Below, one piece after another: positions 1 through 6,736 of a stretch of 30,942 nucleotides of DNA; within the stretch, counting starts at the first letter, position 1, and every line of letters starts with the position of its first letter. This stretch comes from Planctomycetota bacterium. GTDB lineage: Bacteria; Planctomycetota; Phycisphaerae; Sedimentisphaerales; UBA12454. The position numbers were made by a program, and so were the translations under genes. The notes below the pieces were generated by a model. That model did no database searches. It saw nothing but the letters and a program-made list of their open reading frames with translations, and had not been told where the DNA came from. The stretch is taken from contig JAHJUV010000079.1 of NCBI GenBank assembly GCA_018828825.1, positions 1-30,942 of the forward strand, given 5' to 3'.

Positions 1-348
1 ATCCGTCACATTCAACTCACTCCCACTTGAATTACTAAACCTCAACTCACTCCAATCATAAGTTTGAGAACTCAAACTCCCCCCCACAGAAAGTAAACTC
101 AAATTCCCAGAGGAATTTGCATAAACCCAATAACCCTTGTTTCTCCTGAATGCAGTATCATCTAATCCTGAAAATGTTGACAAATATTTAAATCTTGTCA
201 AATTATCCTGAGCATTATTATCATAATAAGCTAAATGTGCTTTAATAGCATTATTTTTAAGAAACTTCAGATGTGCGAATTCGGGGAGAATCAGGGGGCA
301 AAAAATGTGCAACAACTTTCTTCTTCTATCGTTCCTCATAACTCTCAT
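1..348 (-). CDS. Partial CDS, large secreted-type protein fragment (runs off the left edge)
   Basis: The minus strand is open from an ATG at 348 (or 339) to the left border without a stop, at least 116 codons. The later part reads like a real extracellular protein: rich in Asn, Ser and Gly, with motifs such as FSGLDD, KGYWVYANSSGNLSL and SVGGSLSSQTYDWSELRF. From memory this resembles repeat segments near the end of large secreted parallel-beta-helix (NosD-like) proteins, known to me mainly from DPANN archaea; I could not search for it. The first 30 or so residues are basic and unlike that domain, and no signal peptide is evident, so either the start lies elsewhere or the gene is truncated or recombined at its 5' end. 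A perfect sigma70-type promoter lies just upstream. No Shine-Dalgarno sequence precedes either ATG. Confidence 0.5.
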   Translation of the reverse strand, partial: MRVMRNDRRRKLLHIFCPLILPEFAHLKFLKNNAIKAHLAYYDNNAQDNLTRFKYLSTFSGLDDTAFRRNKGYWVYANSSGNLSLLSVGGSLSSQTYDWSELRFSNSSGSELNVTD

Positions 349-374
349 TGATAATAAGTTTTAATTTGGCTGTT

Positions 375-403
375 ATTATACAGTTAAAATGCCTGTTTGT
401 CAA
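375..403 (-). promoter_or_regulatory. Consensus sigma70-type promoter for the left-edge gene
   Basis: Read on the minus strand, TTGACA at 403-398 is followed by a 17-base spacer and TATAAT at 380-375. Both hexamers match consensus exactly. Transcription would start near 368, about 20 bases before the first ATG of the left-edge ORF. Confidence 0.65.
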
Positions 404-521
404 TAGAAAAAGCCTAAAAACAGATGTTTTTTTGGGTTTTTGTTATCAGGACAGGCGGTATATTGCTGCTGTTCCTCCGTTCACTTGTTCTGTTCCTCTC
501 CTCCGCTGGTTGCTTGTCTTC

Positions 522-547
522 CTTTGCTTGATAATTATCAAGCAAAG
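522..547. repeat. Perfect 26-bp palindrome
   Basis: The half-site CTTTGCTTGATAA is followed directly by its exact reverse complement, with no spacer. It could be an operator for a dimeric regulator or extrude as a hairpin. No T-tract follows on either strand, so it is not a typical terminator. Confidence 0.7.
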
Positions 548-623
548 AGTTATAGGCTAAACGAACCCTGCGCTATCGCTTGGGCTCTGTTGCGCTGTGA
601 GGACACATATTTTTCGTAGGAAA

Positions 624-644
624 CCCCCAACATAAACTTGGGGG
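624..644. repeat. Short hairpin, 7-bp arms
   Basis: CCCCCAA at 624-630 pairs with TTGGGGG at 638-644 around a 7-base loop. It is the first of three hairpins in about 100 bp and is probably part of a compound intergenic repeat. Confidence 0.5.
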
Positions 645-658
645 CTAAATATAAATGG

Positions 659-678
659 ATTCCCACTTTCGTGGGAAT
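659..678. repeat. REP-like palindrome
   Basis: ATTCCCAC (659-666) and GTGGGAAT (671-678) flank the loop TTTC. The element with its flanking ATGGATT and GAC closely resembles a palindrome widely scattered in intergenic DNA of environmental bacteria (the ATTCCCGC/GCGGGAAT type). Family membership is from memory. Confidence 0.55.
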
Positions 679-680
679 GA

Positions 681-720
681 CCCCGCACCAAATTGCGGCA
701 GTGGCCTATTTGGTGCGGGG
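681..720. repeat. Inverted repeat with 13-bp perfect arms
   Basis: CCCCGCACCAAAT at 681-693 is exactly complementary to 708-720, with a 14-base loop. It sits two bases beyond the REP-like palindrome. No T-tract follows, so a mobile or structural repeat is likelier than a terminator. Confidence 0.65.
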
Positions 721-916
721 CAAGCAAGTCCGAAAATTCCTGACCGGTTAATTACGCCATTTTTGAGAACGCAAAAAATCCCCCTGCCGAGGCCAAAATG
801 AGGCTCTTATTGGACGTTTTGATATTGCATTAAATAAACGCCTGTATCTTAAAACACCTCTTTTTTTATGCCGAAATAGAGAATGACGGTATTACAGATT
901 TTTGGAGATACTTTAG

Positions 917-1549
917 TTGAAGGAAGAGAAAAATACAAGATTGCGTCGGCTTGTCAGGAAGCTTAGCCATATAAGAAGACAGCAGAAAAAGCAGATTGAC
1001 ATTCTCTGTAATGATATACTGGCGGCACACGGGGATTTCATAAATCATTTGAAGAACTTTAGATTTGCCGCTGACTTTTATGAAGGCATTTTAGGGATAA
1101 ACGATGCCGACCTGCTCGCCAAAGCTGTCGGCGAATTTTTCAATAATAATCTCGATGGCGTAAACACTGCGATCGTTTTTATGGTTTCCGGCCAGCCGCA
1201 GGTTCATATTTATGCCACGGATGCGAACCTTGAGGACATCCCCTCTCAAATCAGTCCCTATTTGACAGGCAGAATGGTCCAAATGGTCTGCCAGACCGGC
1301 AGTATCTGCACAGCGGATGAACTTTGCAAGATGGGTTTCTTCGCGGGACCGGCGGTTTTGAAAAAGATTTCCCTTGCCGCAATCGGTCTTAACAAGGCCG
1401 GCCCTGCTCAAGGTATGATAGTTATTTATCGTTCGACAGAGAACCCACTCGGCAGCGGTGAATTAGCCCAGGCAGCCTCAGTTGTCGGCGGACTCTGCAC
1501 AGCGTTAAAAAATATGCAAAACAGCGACGCCTGCTGCGATATTACATAA
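917..1549 (+). CDS. GAF-like domain protein with N-terminal basic coiled coil
   Basis: The 210-residue protein starts at TTG 917, supported by GGAGA at 904-908 with an 8-base spacing. Residues 1-45 are strongly basic and helical (KEEKNTRLRRLVRKL, then RRQQKKQIDIL), probably a coiled coil. The remaining part alternates strands and helices as a GAF/PAS-type sensor fold does: a long helix near DLLAKAVGEFF, then AIVFMVSG and VHIYATD strands, a Cys-containing stretch (VCQTGSICTADELCKMGFF) and a last strand GMIVIYR followed by a helix. No catalytic motif or output domain is visible and there is no signal peptide, so it is probably a cytoplasmic sensor or scaffold. It stands alone, convergent with the aminopeptidase gene. 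The GAF assignment comes from fold pattern only and is tentative. Confidence 0.7.
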   Translation: MKEEKNTRLRRLVRKLSHIRRQQKKQIDILCNDILAAHGDFINHLKNFRFAADFYEGILGINDADLLAKAVGEFFNNNLDGVNTAIVFMVSGQPQVHIYATDANLEDIPSQISPYLTGRMVQMVCQTGSICTADELCKMGFFAGPAVLKKISLAAIGLNKAGPAQGMIVIYRSTENPLGSGELAQAASVVGGLCTALKNMQNSDACCDIT

Positions 1550-1563
1550 TTGCCACAGAGCTC

Positions 1564-1672
1564 ATCCGCCGTCGCTGCGTGCTATGGCGGACAGGCAGAG
1601 AACACAGAGAAATAAAAGTTAAAAACTCGAAATCCGAATATCTATCCGCCGTCGCCAAGGCTGTGGCGGACA
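1564..1672. repeat. Two copies of an ATCCGCC...GGCGGACA hairpin element
   Basis: Copy 1 (1564-1593) and copy 2 (1644-1672) both begin ATCCGCCGTCGC and end TGGCGGACA, with different middles. Each can fold with TCCGCC pairing to GGCGGA. The sequence between them has the AT-rich, GAAATCCGAAT-like style common in intergenic filler. The arrangement suggests a short dispersed repeat that inserted or duplicated twice. Confidence 0.6.
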
Positions 1673-1700
1673 AGAATCCTAAACAAATCCAAATTACCAA

Positions 1701-1716
1701 TCCCGATAAATCGGGA
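1701..1716. repeat. Short palindrome, 7-bp arms
   Basis: TCCCGAT (1701-1707) and ATCGGGA (1710-1716) flank AA. It lies between the convergent ends of the GAF-like gene and the aminopeptidase gene. Only weak T-runs follow, so its use as a terminator is uncertain. Confidence 0.45.
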
Positions 1717-1774
1717 CAAATGGTTAAAACCTGCACATTTCGTATCAGGTCGGAACTTAACTTTTAATATCCTC

Positions 1775-2875
1775 TTAAAGTGTAAATTTGCCGTCTTTGT
1801 AGATAACCTCGTCATCGGCAAGTATTTGGCCGTCTTTCATATCGGCCAATAAATCCCAGTGTATAGCCGATTCGTTCAGCCCGCCTGTTTCCGGATACGC
1901 CGCTCCGAGAGCCATATGAATTGTGCCGCCCATTTTCTCATCGAAGAGCATATTCTTTGTGAATTTATTGACTCTTTTGTTGTTGCCGATTGCCGCTTCG
2001 CCGAATCTTCTTGCGCCGGGCACTTCAAGGATTTTATTCAAAAGCTCCTGTCCCTTCGCTGCTTTGGCGTTTACGACCTGGCCGTCTTTAACATCAAGCG
2101 ATATGTCCTCTATTTCCTGTCCCATATAAATACCCGGATATGAAAAACGGACAGTGCCGTTTACAGAATCCTCTACCGGGCCGGTAAATACCTCGCCGCT
2201 GGGCATATTGTTTCTGCCGGACGAGTTAATCCACTTCCTGCCATCCGTTTTAAATTTAATATCGATATTACTGCCTTTAAAATGTATCCGGCTTTTACTA
2301 TTCAGCAAATCAACTATTTTTTGCTGGTCCTTATCCAGCTTCTTCCAGCAATTGATGGGATCATCTTCGTACAAAAAACAGCAGTTATAAACAAAATCGG
2401 CATATTCGCTCTGGCTCATTCCGCATTCCTGGGCCTCGGCGTTTGTCGGAAATACGCACAGTGTCCATCGCAATTCTTTGGCGGCGGCCCTTTTCATAAA
2501 TACCTTATTCAGTTCCGCTCTTGCGGCGACGCATTTCTGTTTCTTCTCGGCAGGAGTATTCTGCAATTCCTTGACATTGAACGGTGCAAGGATATTCAAA
2601 GCTGCGCTATAATTTTCATACACATATTTGCTCAGCGGCGAGATATATTCAAGCTGACTGTCGGATGCACTGTCGTAAAAGATTTTTTCAGTGCCGTTGA
2701 GCGAAACCTTAATCTCCGGATACGCCCCCGCCGCCAGAGCTTGAGCGTACACTTCCTTCATCAGTTCTTCTGCGAGGTATGTGGAGTTTATCAAAAGCCT
2801 GTCGCCCTTTTTCAGTTCGAGCGAGTATTCAACCAATACTTTCGCGTATTTCTTTATAATGTCGTTTGCCGCCAT
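1775..2875 (-). CDS. M29-family metallo-aminopeptidase
   Basis: This 366-residue cytoplasmic protein matches the aminopeptidase T/AmpS/PepS family (peptidase M29), which uses two metal ions to remove N-terminal residues from peptides. The expected ligands are all visible in order: E228 in MPSGEVF, E293 in FGEAAIG, H320 in GTIHMALG, and H339/D341 in AIHWDLL. The N-terminal half (1-200) is the usual helical/Rossmann-like region, and length is close to that of relatives. The ATG at 2875 is preceded by AGGGA at a slightly long spacing. It lies 99 bp downstream of pilT on the same strand, with a possible promoter of its own. It is most likely a housekeeping peptidase in peptide recycling. Confidence 0.9.
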   Translation of the reverse strand: MAANDIIKKYAKVLVEYSLELKKGDRLLINSTYLAEELMKEVYAQALAAGAYPEIKVSLNGTEKIFYDSASDSQLEYISPLSKYVYENYSAALNILAPFNVKELQNTPAEKKQKCVAARAELNKVFMKRAAAKELRWTLCVFPTNAEAQECGMSQSEYADFVYNCCFLYEDDPINCWKKLDKDQQKIVDLLNSKSRIHFKGSNIDIKFKTDGRKWINSSGRNNMPSGEVFTGPVEDSVNGTVRFSYPGIYMGQEIEDISLDVKDGQVVNAKAAKGQELLNKILEVPGARRFGEAAIGNNKRVNKFTKNMLFDEKMGGTIHMALGAAYPETGGLNESAIHWDLLADMKDGQILADDEVIYKDGKFTL

Positions 2876-2912
2876 AAGATTTATCCCTGTAAAAATAGCC
2901 TTTAGAATAGAG

Positions 2913-2940
2913 AATATAGCGATTTAAGGATTTATTGCAA
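2913..2940 (-). promoter_or_regulatory. Possible promoter of the M29 aminopeptidase gene
   Basis: On the minus strand, TTGCAA (2940-2935), a 16-base spacer and TATATT (2918-2913) sit in the 99-bp gap after pilT. The -10 box matches five of six positions and the -35 box four of six. Confidence 0.4.
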
Positions 2941-2974
2941 GATTCAATGCCGATTGATATCTGATAATCGGCTG

Positions 2975-4096
2975 TTATTGGCTTTGCAGATTTTTTAGAA
3001 AGTTTGCGCGGTTGGCGGGCACAAGCAGTTTTTCCATCCTTTGCGGATTTGAGGTACAATCCATAGCTTCTTCCTTGCTGATGAGGCCTTTGAAATATAT
3101 TTCCGCGATGCTGTTATCCATCTCCTGCATACCGATTTTGCGCGATGTGGAGATAATATTGGGTATTTCGTGAATCCTGTTTTCTCTAATGCAGTTTCTT
3201 ACCGCGGAGTTGCATATCAGAATTTCTACTGCCGGCACCATTCCCGGCCGGTCGGTTCTTTTGAAAAGAGTTTGCGAAACAACCGCCTGCAGCGTATTGG
3301 CGAGCATAGCGCGAATCTGGTTCTGCTGGCCGGCAGGATAAATATCGATTATCCGCTCTACCGTCTGCGGAGCGTTTATAGTGTGCAGGGTGCTTAAAAC
3401 CAGATGGCCTGTCTCTGCCGCTGTTATTGTTGCGCGGGTCGTTTCAAGGTCTCTCATCTCGCCGACAAGTATTACTTGCGGGTCCTGCCTGAGGGCGTGC
3501 CTTAAGCCGGACGTGAAGTCCGTACAGTCCGAGCCTATTTCCCGCTGCTCTATCATCGAAAGATTATTTTCGAATGCGTATTCAATCGGGTCTTCGAGCG
3601 TTATTACCCTTTTACGGCAGGTGTTATTAATTAAACCTATCATTGCGGCAAGTGTGGTGCTTTTTCCGCATCCCGTATGTCCCGTTACAATTACAAGTCC
3701 CCTGGGCAGCATAGCCAGTTCCGCAACAATCTTTGGCAGATAAAGCTGGTTTAAATCCGGTATCTGGTTTGGAATAAGTCTGAACGAAATAGCGATTGTA
3801 TCTTTCTGGTAATGCGAGTTGACTCTGAACCTGTTTCCGTCTTCGAGAGTCGTTGAAAAATCGCAATCCCGCCTCTCTTCAAAAGTTTTGAACTTCTGCG
3901 AACCTATCATACTAAGCAGCATATCCGCAGCCTGTTCCGCACTGACCGCCTCGGAATGTGTAGTGACAAGTTCGGTATTGATTCTCATCACTGGAGACAA
4001 ACCAACGTTAATATGCAAATCGCTTGCGCCCGCCTGCACAGCGGCCGTAAGCAGCTTCTTAATATCCATCTTTTCTATTACCGCAGTATCGCTCAC
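2975..4096 (-). CDS. pilT: PilT-type twitching motility ATPase
   Basis: The 373-residue protein has every hallmark of PilT, the hexameric ATPase that drives type IV pilus retraction at the inner membrane. It has an N-terminal PAS-like region (about 10-110), Walker A GHTGCGKST (139-147), Asp box VITLEDPIEY (164-173), Walker B ILVGEMRD (209-216), His box TGHLVLSTLHT (229-239) and the PilT-specific AVRNCIRE helix (298-305; AIRNLIRE in classical PilT). The start is GTG 4096 with AGGGG about 7 bases upstream. No other pilus genes are in the window, so it is probably an isolated paralogue or distant from the main pil cluster. It could be a PilU-like accessory ATPase, but the intact AIRNLIRE-type motif favours PilT. 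Confidence 0.93.
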   Translation of the reverse strand: MSDTAVIEKMDIKKLLTAAVQAGASDLHINVGLSPVMRINTELVTTHSEAVSAEQAADMLLSMIGSQKFKTFEERRDCDFSTTLEDGNRFRVNSHYQKDTIAISFRLIPNQIPDLNQLYLPKIVAELAMLPRGLVIVTGHTGCGKSTTLAAMIGLINNTCRKRVITLEDPIEYAFENNLSMIEQREIGSDCTDFTSGLRHALRQDPQVILVGEMRDLETTRATITAAETGHLVLSTLHTINAPQTVERIIDIYPAGQQNQIRAMLANTLQAVVSQTLFKRTDRPGMVPAVEILICNSAVRNCIRENRIHEIPNIISTSRKIGMQEMDNSIAEIYFKGLISKEEAMDCTSNPQRMEKLLVPANRANFLKNLQSQ

Positions 4097-4148
4097 AACA
4101 GTCCCCTGTTAAATCTCAATACTATTAAATTATCGGCCAAATCAGGAC

Positions 4149-4175
4149 GCAACTTATGCTGTCAGTTTTTGGGGG
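4149..4175. repeat. Left copy of an inverted repeat flanking gpsA
   Basis: CAGTTTTTGGGGG at 4163-4175 is the exact reverse complement of 5271-5283 beyond the other end of gpsA. Both copies continue into a related GCATAA/TTATGC stretch on the outer side. Confidence 0.5.
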
Positions 4176-4217
4176 TTTTGACTACTATAGTGGAATTTTC
4201 TCGGACTTTGGGCTGGC

Positions 4218-5213
4218 TTATTCAGCTTTTAACTGCCTTGCCATAAGCTCCCCTATCGCATCCGAGACGCTCTTGCCCTCGAACAGAATTTGGTAAACCG
4301 CCTCTGTTATAGGCATATCGATTTTGTGTTTTTGTGCCAGGCCGATGACCGATTTGCACGTGGCGATACCTTCGACAACGGATTCGGTTGCCTCAATAGC
4401 CTGCTTAACGGCCTGTCCTTTTCCGATTCTCTGGCCGAAACTCCTGTTGCGTCCCATCGGCGAGATACAGGTCGTTACAAGGTCGCCCAATCCGCTCAGA
4501 CCCGAAAATGTTTGCTCTTTGGCACCGAGTGCAATTCCCAGTCTCGTAATTTCGGCCAGTCCCCTGCAAAGCAGCGCTGCTTTTGCGTTATCGCCGAGCT
4601 TAATCCCATCGACTATGCCCGCAGCGATTGCTATGACGTTTTTCATCGCTCCTGCGAGCTCGACGCCGACGATATCGGTATTGCGATAAACCCTTAAATA
4701 GCTGGTATTGAAAGTTTCCTGCACCGTTTTTGCAAGGTTTTCATCTTCACAGGCCGCTGTCGCCGTCGCCGGCAGTTTTCTCGCTATCTCATCTGCAATT
4801 GTCGGTCCGGAAAACGCGGCAATTTTTATATCCTTACCCAAAACATCTGAAAGTATCTGGCTGGGGCGCAACAAAGTATCGTTTTCAATTCCTTTTGTCG
4901 CGGAAACGAGCGGCGTTTTCAAATTTGCAAAGCCCGCGAGTCTTTCCCATATTTGCCGTATATACTGACAGGGTATGACAGAGACTACAAGCTCGGCGTT
5001 TTTGAAAATCTCAGAATCCCCCGGCTCGAAAACAAGCGAATCGGGGAGCTTATAGCCCGGCAGAAATTTGTAATTTTCACGTCTATTTTCAATTTCTCCA
5101 AGCTGCTTCGCATCATAGCCCCACATACGTACGGAAAGTCCCTTTTCACAAAGCAGCATCGCACAAACACTGCCCATCGCTCCATCGCCTATTATCGAGA
5201 TATTTTTCATCAT
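4218..5213 (-). CDS. gpsA: NAD(P)-dependent glycerol-3-phosphate dehydrogenase
   Basis: A 331-residue cytoplasmic enzyme that interconverts dihydroxyacetone phosphate and sn-glycerol 3-phosphate, the backbone of membrane phospholipids. The N-terminal Rossmann motif is IIGDGAMGS (7-15; GxGxxG-type). Typical family signatures follow: SATKGIE (104-110, K108), SGPTIADEI (135-143), the general base K191 in ELAGAMKNVIAIAAG, and SGLGDLVTTC with GRNRSFG (240-260) for substrate binding. Length agrees with the family. The start is one of two adjacent ATGs (5213 or 5210); neither has a good ribosome site, so initiation may be weak or leaderless. The gene stands alone, upstream of and co-oriented with pilT (121-bp gap), and is bracketed by a short inverted repeat. 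Confidence 0.95.
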   Translation of the reverse strand: MMKNISIIGDGAMGSVCAMLLCEKGLSVRMWGYDAKQLGEIENRRENYKFLPGYKLPDSLVFEPGDSEIFKNAELVVSVIPCQYIRQIWERLAGFANLKTPLVSATKGIENDTLLRPSQILSDVLGKDIKIAAFSGPTIADEIARKLPATATAACEDENLAKTVQETFNTSYLRVYRNTDIVGVELAGAMKNVIAIAAGIVDGIKLGDNAKAALLCRGLAEITRLGIALGAKEQTFSGLSGLGDLVTTCISPMGRNRSFGQRIGKGQAVKQAIEATESVVEGIATCKSVIGLAQKHKIDMPITEAVYQILFEGKSVSDAIGELMARQLKAE

Positions 5214-5270
5214 TTGTATTTAACCAGAGAAATATAGATTTTTCAATCGAATTATTGATGTTTATAATAC

Positions 5271-5300
5271 CCCCCAAAAACTGGGCGCATAACTTATGCC
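5271..5300. repeat. Right copy of the inverted repeat flanking gpsA
   Basis: CCCCCAAAAACTG (5271-5283) is the exact complement of 4163-4175. It is followed by GCATAACTTATGC, itself an imperfect palindrome whose relative appears in the left copy. Confidence 0.5.
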
Positions 5301-5377
5301 ATAGGTATCTGCTCCGATGTATCGGGAAAGAAATTCCGCCAAAGGCGGTTAATTTATATCGGTAATGGAAACTCTGG

Positions 5378-5441
5378 AGCCCGTTAGAAATGGGACGCCA
5401 GAGGTGTCTGCCTTGTGCTCGGCGGGGATTTCTAACGGGCT
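5378..5441. repeat. Inverted repeat, 14-bp perfect arms, 36-base loop
   Basis: AGCCCGTTAGAAAT (5378-5391) is exactly complementary to ATTTCTAACGGGCT (5428-5441). The GC-rich loop and perfect arms suggest a structured RNA, a dispersed repeat or a recombination site. The order of GTTAGAA and TTCTAAC is opposite to that of an integron attC site. Confidence 0.7.
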
Positions 5442-5510
5442 GGAGAGAATCCGAACCGGTTCAACGGGAAAAGAGCGAGGAAAAGAGATAGCATCTACAC
5501 TCAAAGTTAT

Positions 5511-5529
5511 TTTGCCCTGTGGGGGCAAA
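5511..5529 (-). terminator. Hairpin downstream of the MFS gene, weak terminator candidate
   Basis: TTTGCCC (5511-5517) pairs with GGGCAAA (5523-5529) around TGTGG, 28 bases past the MFS stop on the minus strand. Only a broken T-run follows, so termination efficiency is doubtful. Confidence 0.35.
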
Positions 5530-5556
5530 GCTGACCCCTTTAATTCTCCTCATGGA

Positions 5557-6720
5557 TTATTTCCTTACAAACACGCTTAAGCCAACCGCTGATATTAATG
5601 CAAGTATTGCACCAAAAATAAAAGCAACAGTTGGACTAAACGCCTGCCACAATACTCCCATAATTAAACTCGCAGGAAACATACACAATCCGACTACTGT
5701 ATGGTATACGCCGTAGGCAGTTGCTAAAACAGAATTGTCCTCTACCAGGTCCGCCACATAGGCTCGTAACACTCCTTCACTCAATCCGTAATATATGCCA
5801 TAGAAGCCCATAAGTACCCAGATATGGCTTTCGCTATTAGAAAAAGCAAATCCCAAATAAACCACCCCGTAAACACAGAATCCCAAAAGTGTCGTTTTCC
5901 TTCTACCTATCTTGTCTGACAAATGACCTAAGGGAATTGATGAAATGGAACAGACAAAGTTATATGTAAGCCAAAGAATCGGTATCAATACCGTTTTTAC
6001 ACCTAAATCCTTAGCTCGTAGAATTAAAAAGGCATCGCTTGAATTACCGAGCGTAAAGACCGCAACGACAAAGACAAACATCTTAAAGTCTTTGCCTAAA
6101 TGGCGTAAAGAAAAAGGCTTTGCCCTTTTGGATGAGTCAGAAACGTGCGGTTTTTCTTTCAGGAAGAAGATTATGATAAACACCGCAATAAGCGCAGGGA
6201 AAAAGGCAAGCAAAAATAACAACCGGAGGTTGTTGTTCAATAATGGTAAAATGGCAAATGCAACTAACGGGCCCAAAAAAGCTCCCATTCTGTCCATAGC
6301 CCGCTGAATGCCAAAAGCCCTGCCTCGTTCTTCCGGCGAACTCGAGTTTGCAACAAGTGCATCTCTTGGAGAGGTGCGTATTCCTTTGCCGACTCTGTCA
6401 ATGAACCGAACAGCCAGTACATGCCAGCCCGCCGTTGCAAGAAACAGAAAAGGCTTTCCTATGGTTGACAAACTATATCCAAGAAGGATTATTGGTTTGC
6501 GTTTTTTAAGTTTATCGGAATACCAGCCGGAAAATACCTTCAATATACTGGCAGTACTTTCAGCTATTCCCTCAAGTAATCCAATGAAAACCGTTCCCAC
6601 TCCTAAAACGCTGAACAGAAATACCGGCAACAGCGGATAAATCATCTGGCTGGAAATATCGGTAAACAGGCTGACCAATCCCAGCGTGTAAACATTTTTA
6701 TCTAATTTCTTTTTTTGCAT
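5557..6720 (-). CDS. Major facilitator superfamily transporter
   Basis: The 387-residue protein has about 12 hydrophobic segments and the MFS layout: a first half with SLFTDISSQMIYPLLP in TM1, GWYSDKLKKRKP in the loop 2-3 position (DxxxRR-like motif A) and DRVGKGIRTSPRDALVA in loop 4-5, then a basic central loop (KRAKPFSLRHLGKDFK), then a second half with GHLSDKIGRRKTTLLG, the motif A repeat. The substrate cannot be read from sequence. The GKGIRTSPRDAL signature belongs to a widespread uncharacterised MFS group. It is the last gene of a leftward cluster, 16 bp after the beta-barrel gene, so the substrate may be linked to the metal-type proteins upstream. The ATG start opens with MQKKKLDKN, a normal cytoplasmic N-terminus. 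Confidence 0.88.
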   Translation of the reverse strand: MQKKKLDKNVYTLGLVSLFTDISSQMIYPLLPVFLFSVLGVGTVFIGLLEGIAESTASILKVFSGWYSDKLKKRKPIILLGYSLSTIGKPFLFLATAGWHVLAVRFIDRVGKGIRTSPRDALVANSSSPEERGRAFGIQRAMDRMGAFLGPLVAFAILPLLNNNLRLLFLLAFFPALIAVFIIIFFLKEKPHVSDSSKRAKPFSLRHLGKDFKMFVFVVAVFTLGNSSDAFLILRAKDLGVKTVLIPILWLTYNFVCSISSIPLGHLSDKIGRRKTTLLGFCVYGVVYLGFAFSNSESHIWVLMGFYGIYYGLSEGVLRAYVADLVEDNSVLATAYGVYHTVVGLCMFPASLIMGVLWQAFSPTVAFIFGAILALISAVGLSVFVRK

Positions 6721-6736
6721 TTAAGGTGTCCATGTT

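Larger units (their letters stand above)
349..916. other. Non-coding gap with several palindromes
   Basis: No credible gene is seen here. A 70-codon plus-strand frame at 348-560 starts with TTG, has no ribosome site and overlaps the minus-strand promoter, so I treat it as chance. The gap holds that promoter, a perfect 26-bp palindrome (522-547) and a run of three hairpins (624-720). A ribosome site for the next gene sits at 904-908. Confidence 0.6.
5214..5556. other. Non-coding gap between gpsA and the MFS gene
   Basis: I see no gene. A 71-codon plus-strand frame at 5365-5580 runs through the inverted repeat and has no ribosome site. Besides the repeats listed separately, the gap has a CCGCC/GGCGG mini-hairpin (5336-5348) and a GAACCGGTTC palindrome (5453-5462). 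Confidence 0.55.

Noticed and set aside
348..560. 70-codon plus-strand ORF at the left
   Set aside because: TTG start without ribosome site; it crosses the minus-strand promoter and the 26-bp palindrome, and composition is not protein-like.
2282..2905. 207-codon plus-strand ORF opposite the aminopeptidase
   Set aside because: It is a shadow of the M29 gene, which has a full set of metal ligands; the opposite frame has no recognisable domain.
5378..5441. Integron attC site
   Set aside because: The arms read GTTAGAA then TTCTAAC. An attC site has the opposite order (RYYYAAC then GTTRRRY), and no integrase or gene-cassette array is nearby.
5365..5580. 71-codon plus-strand ORF between gpsA and the MFS gene
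   Set aside because: It spans the inverted repeat, has no ribosome site and overlaps the MFS gene end.
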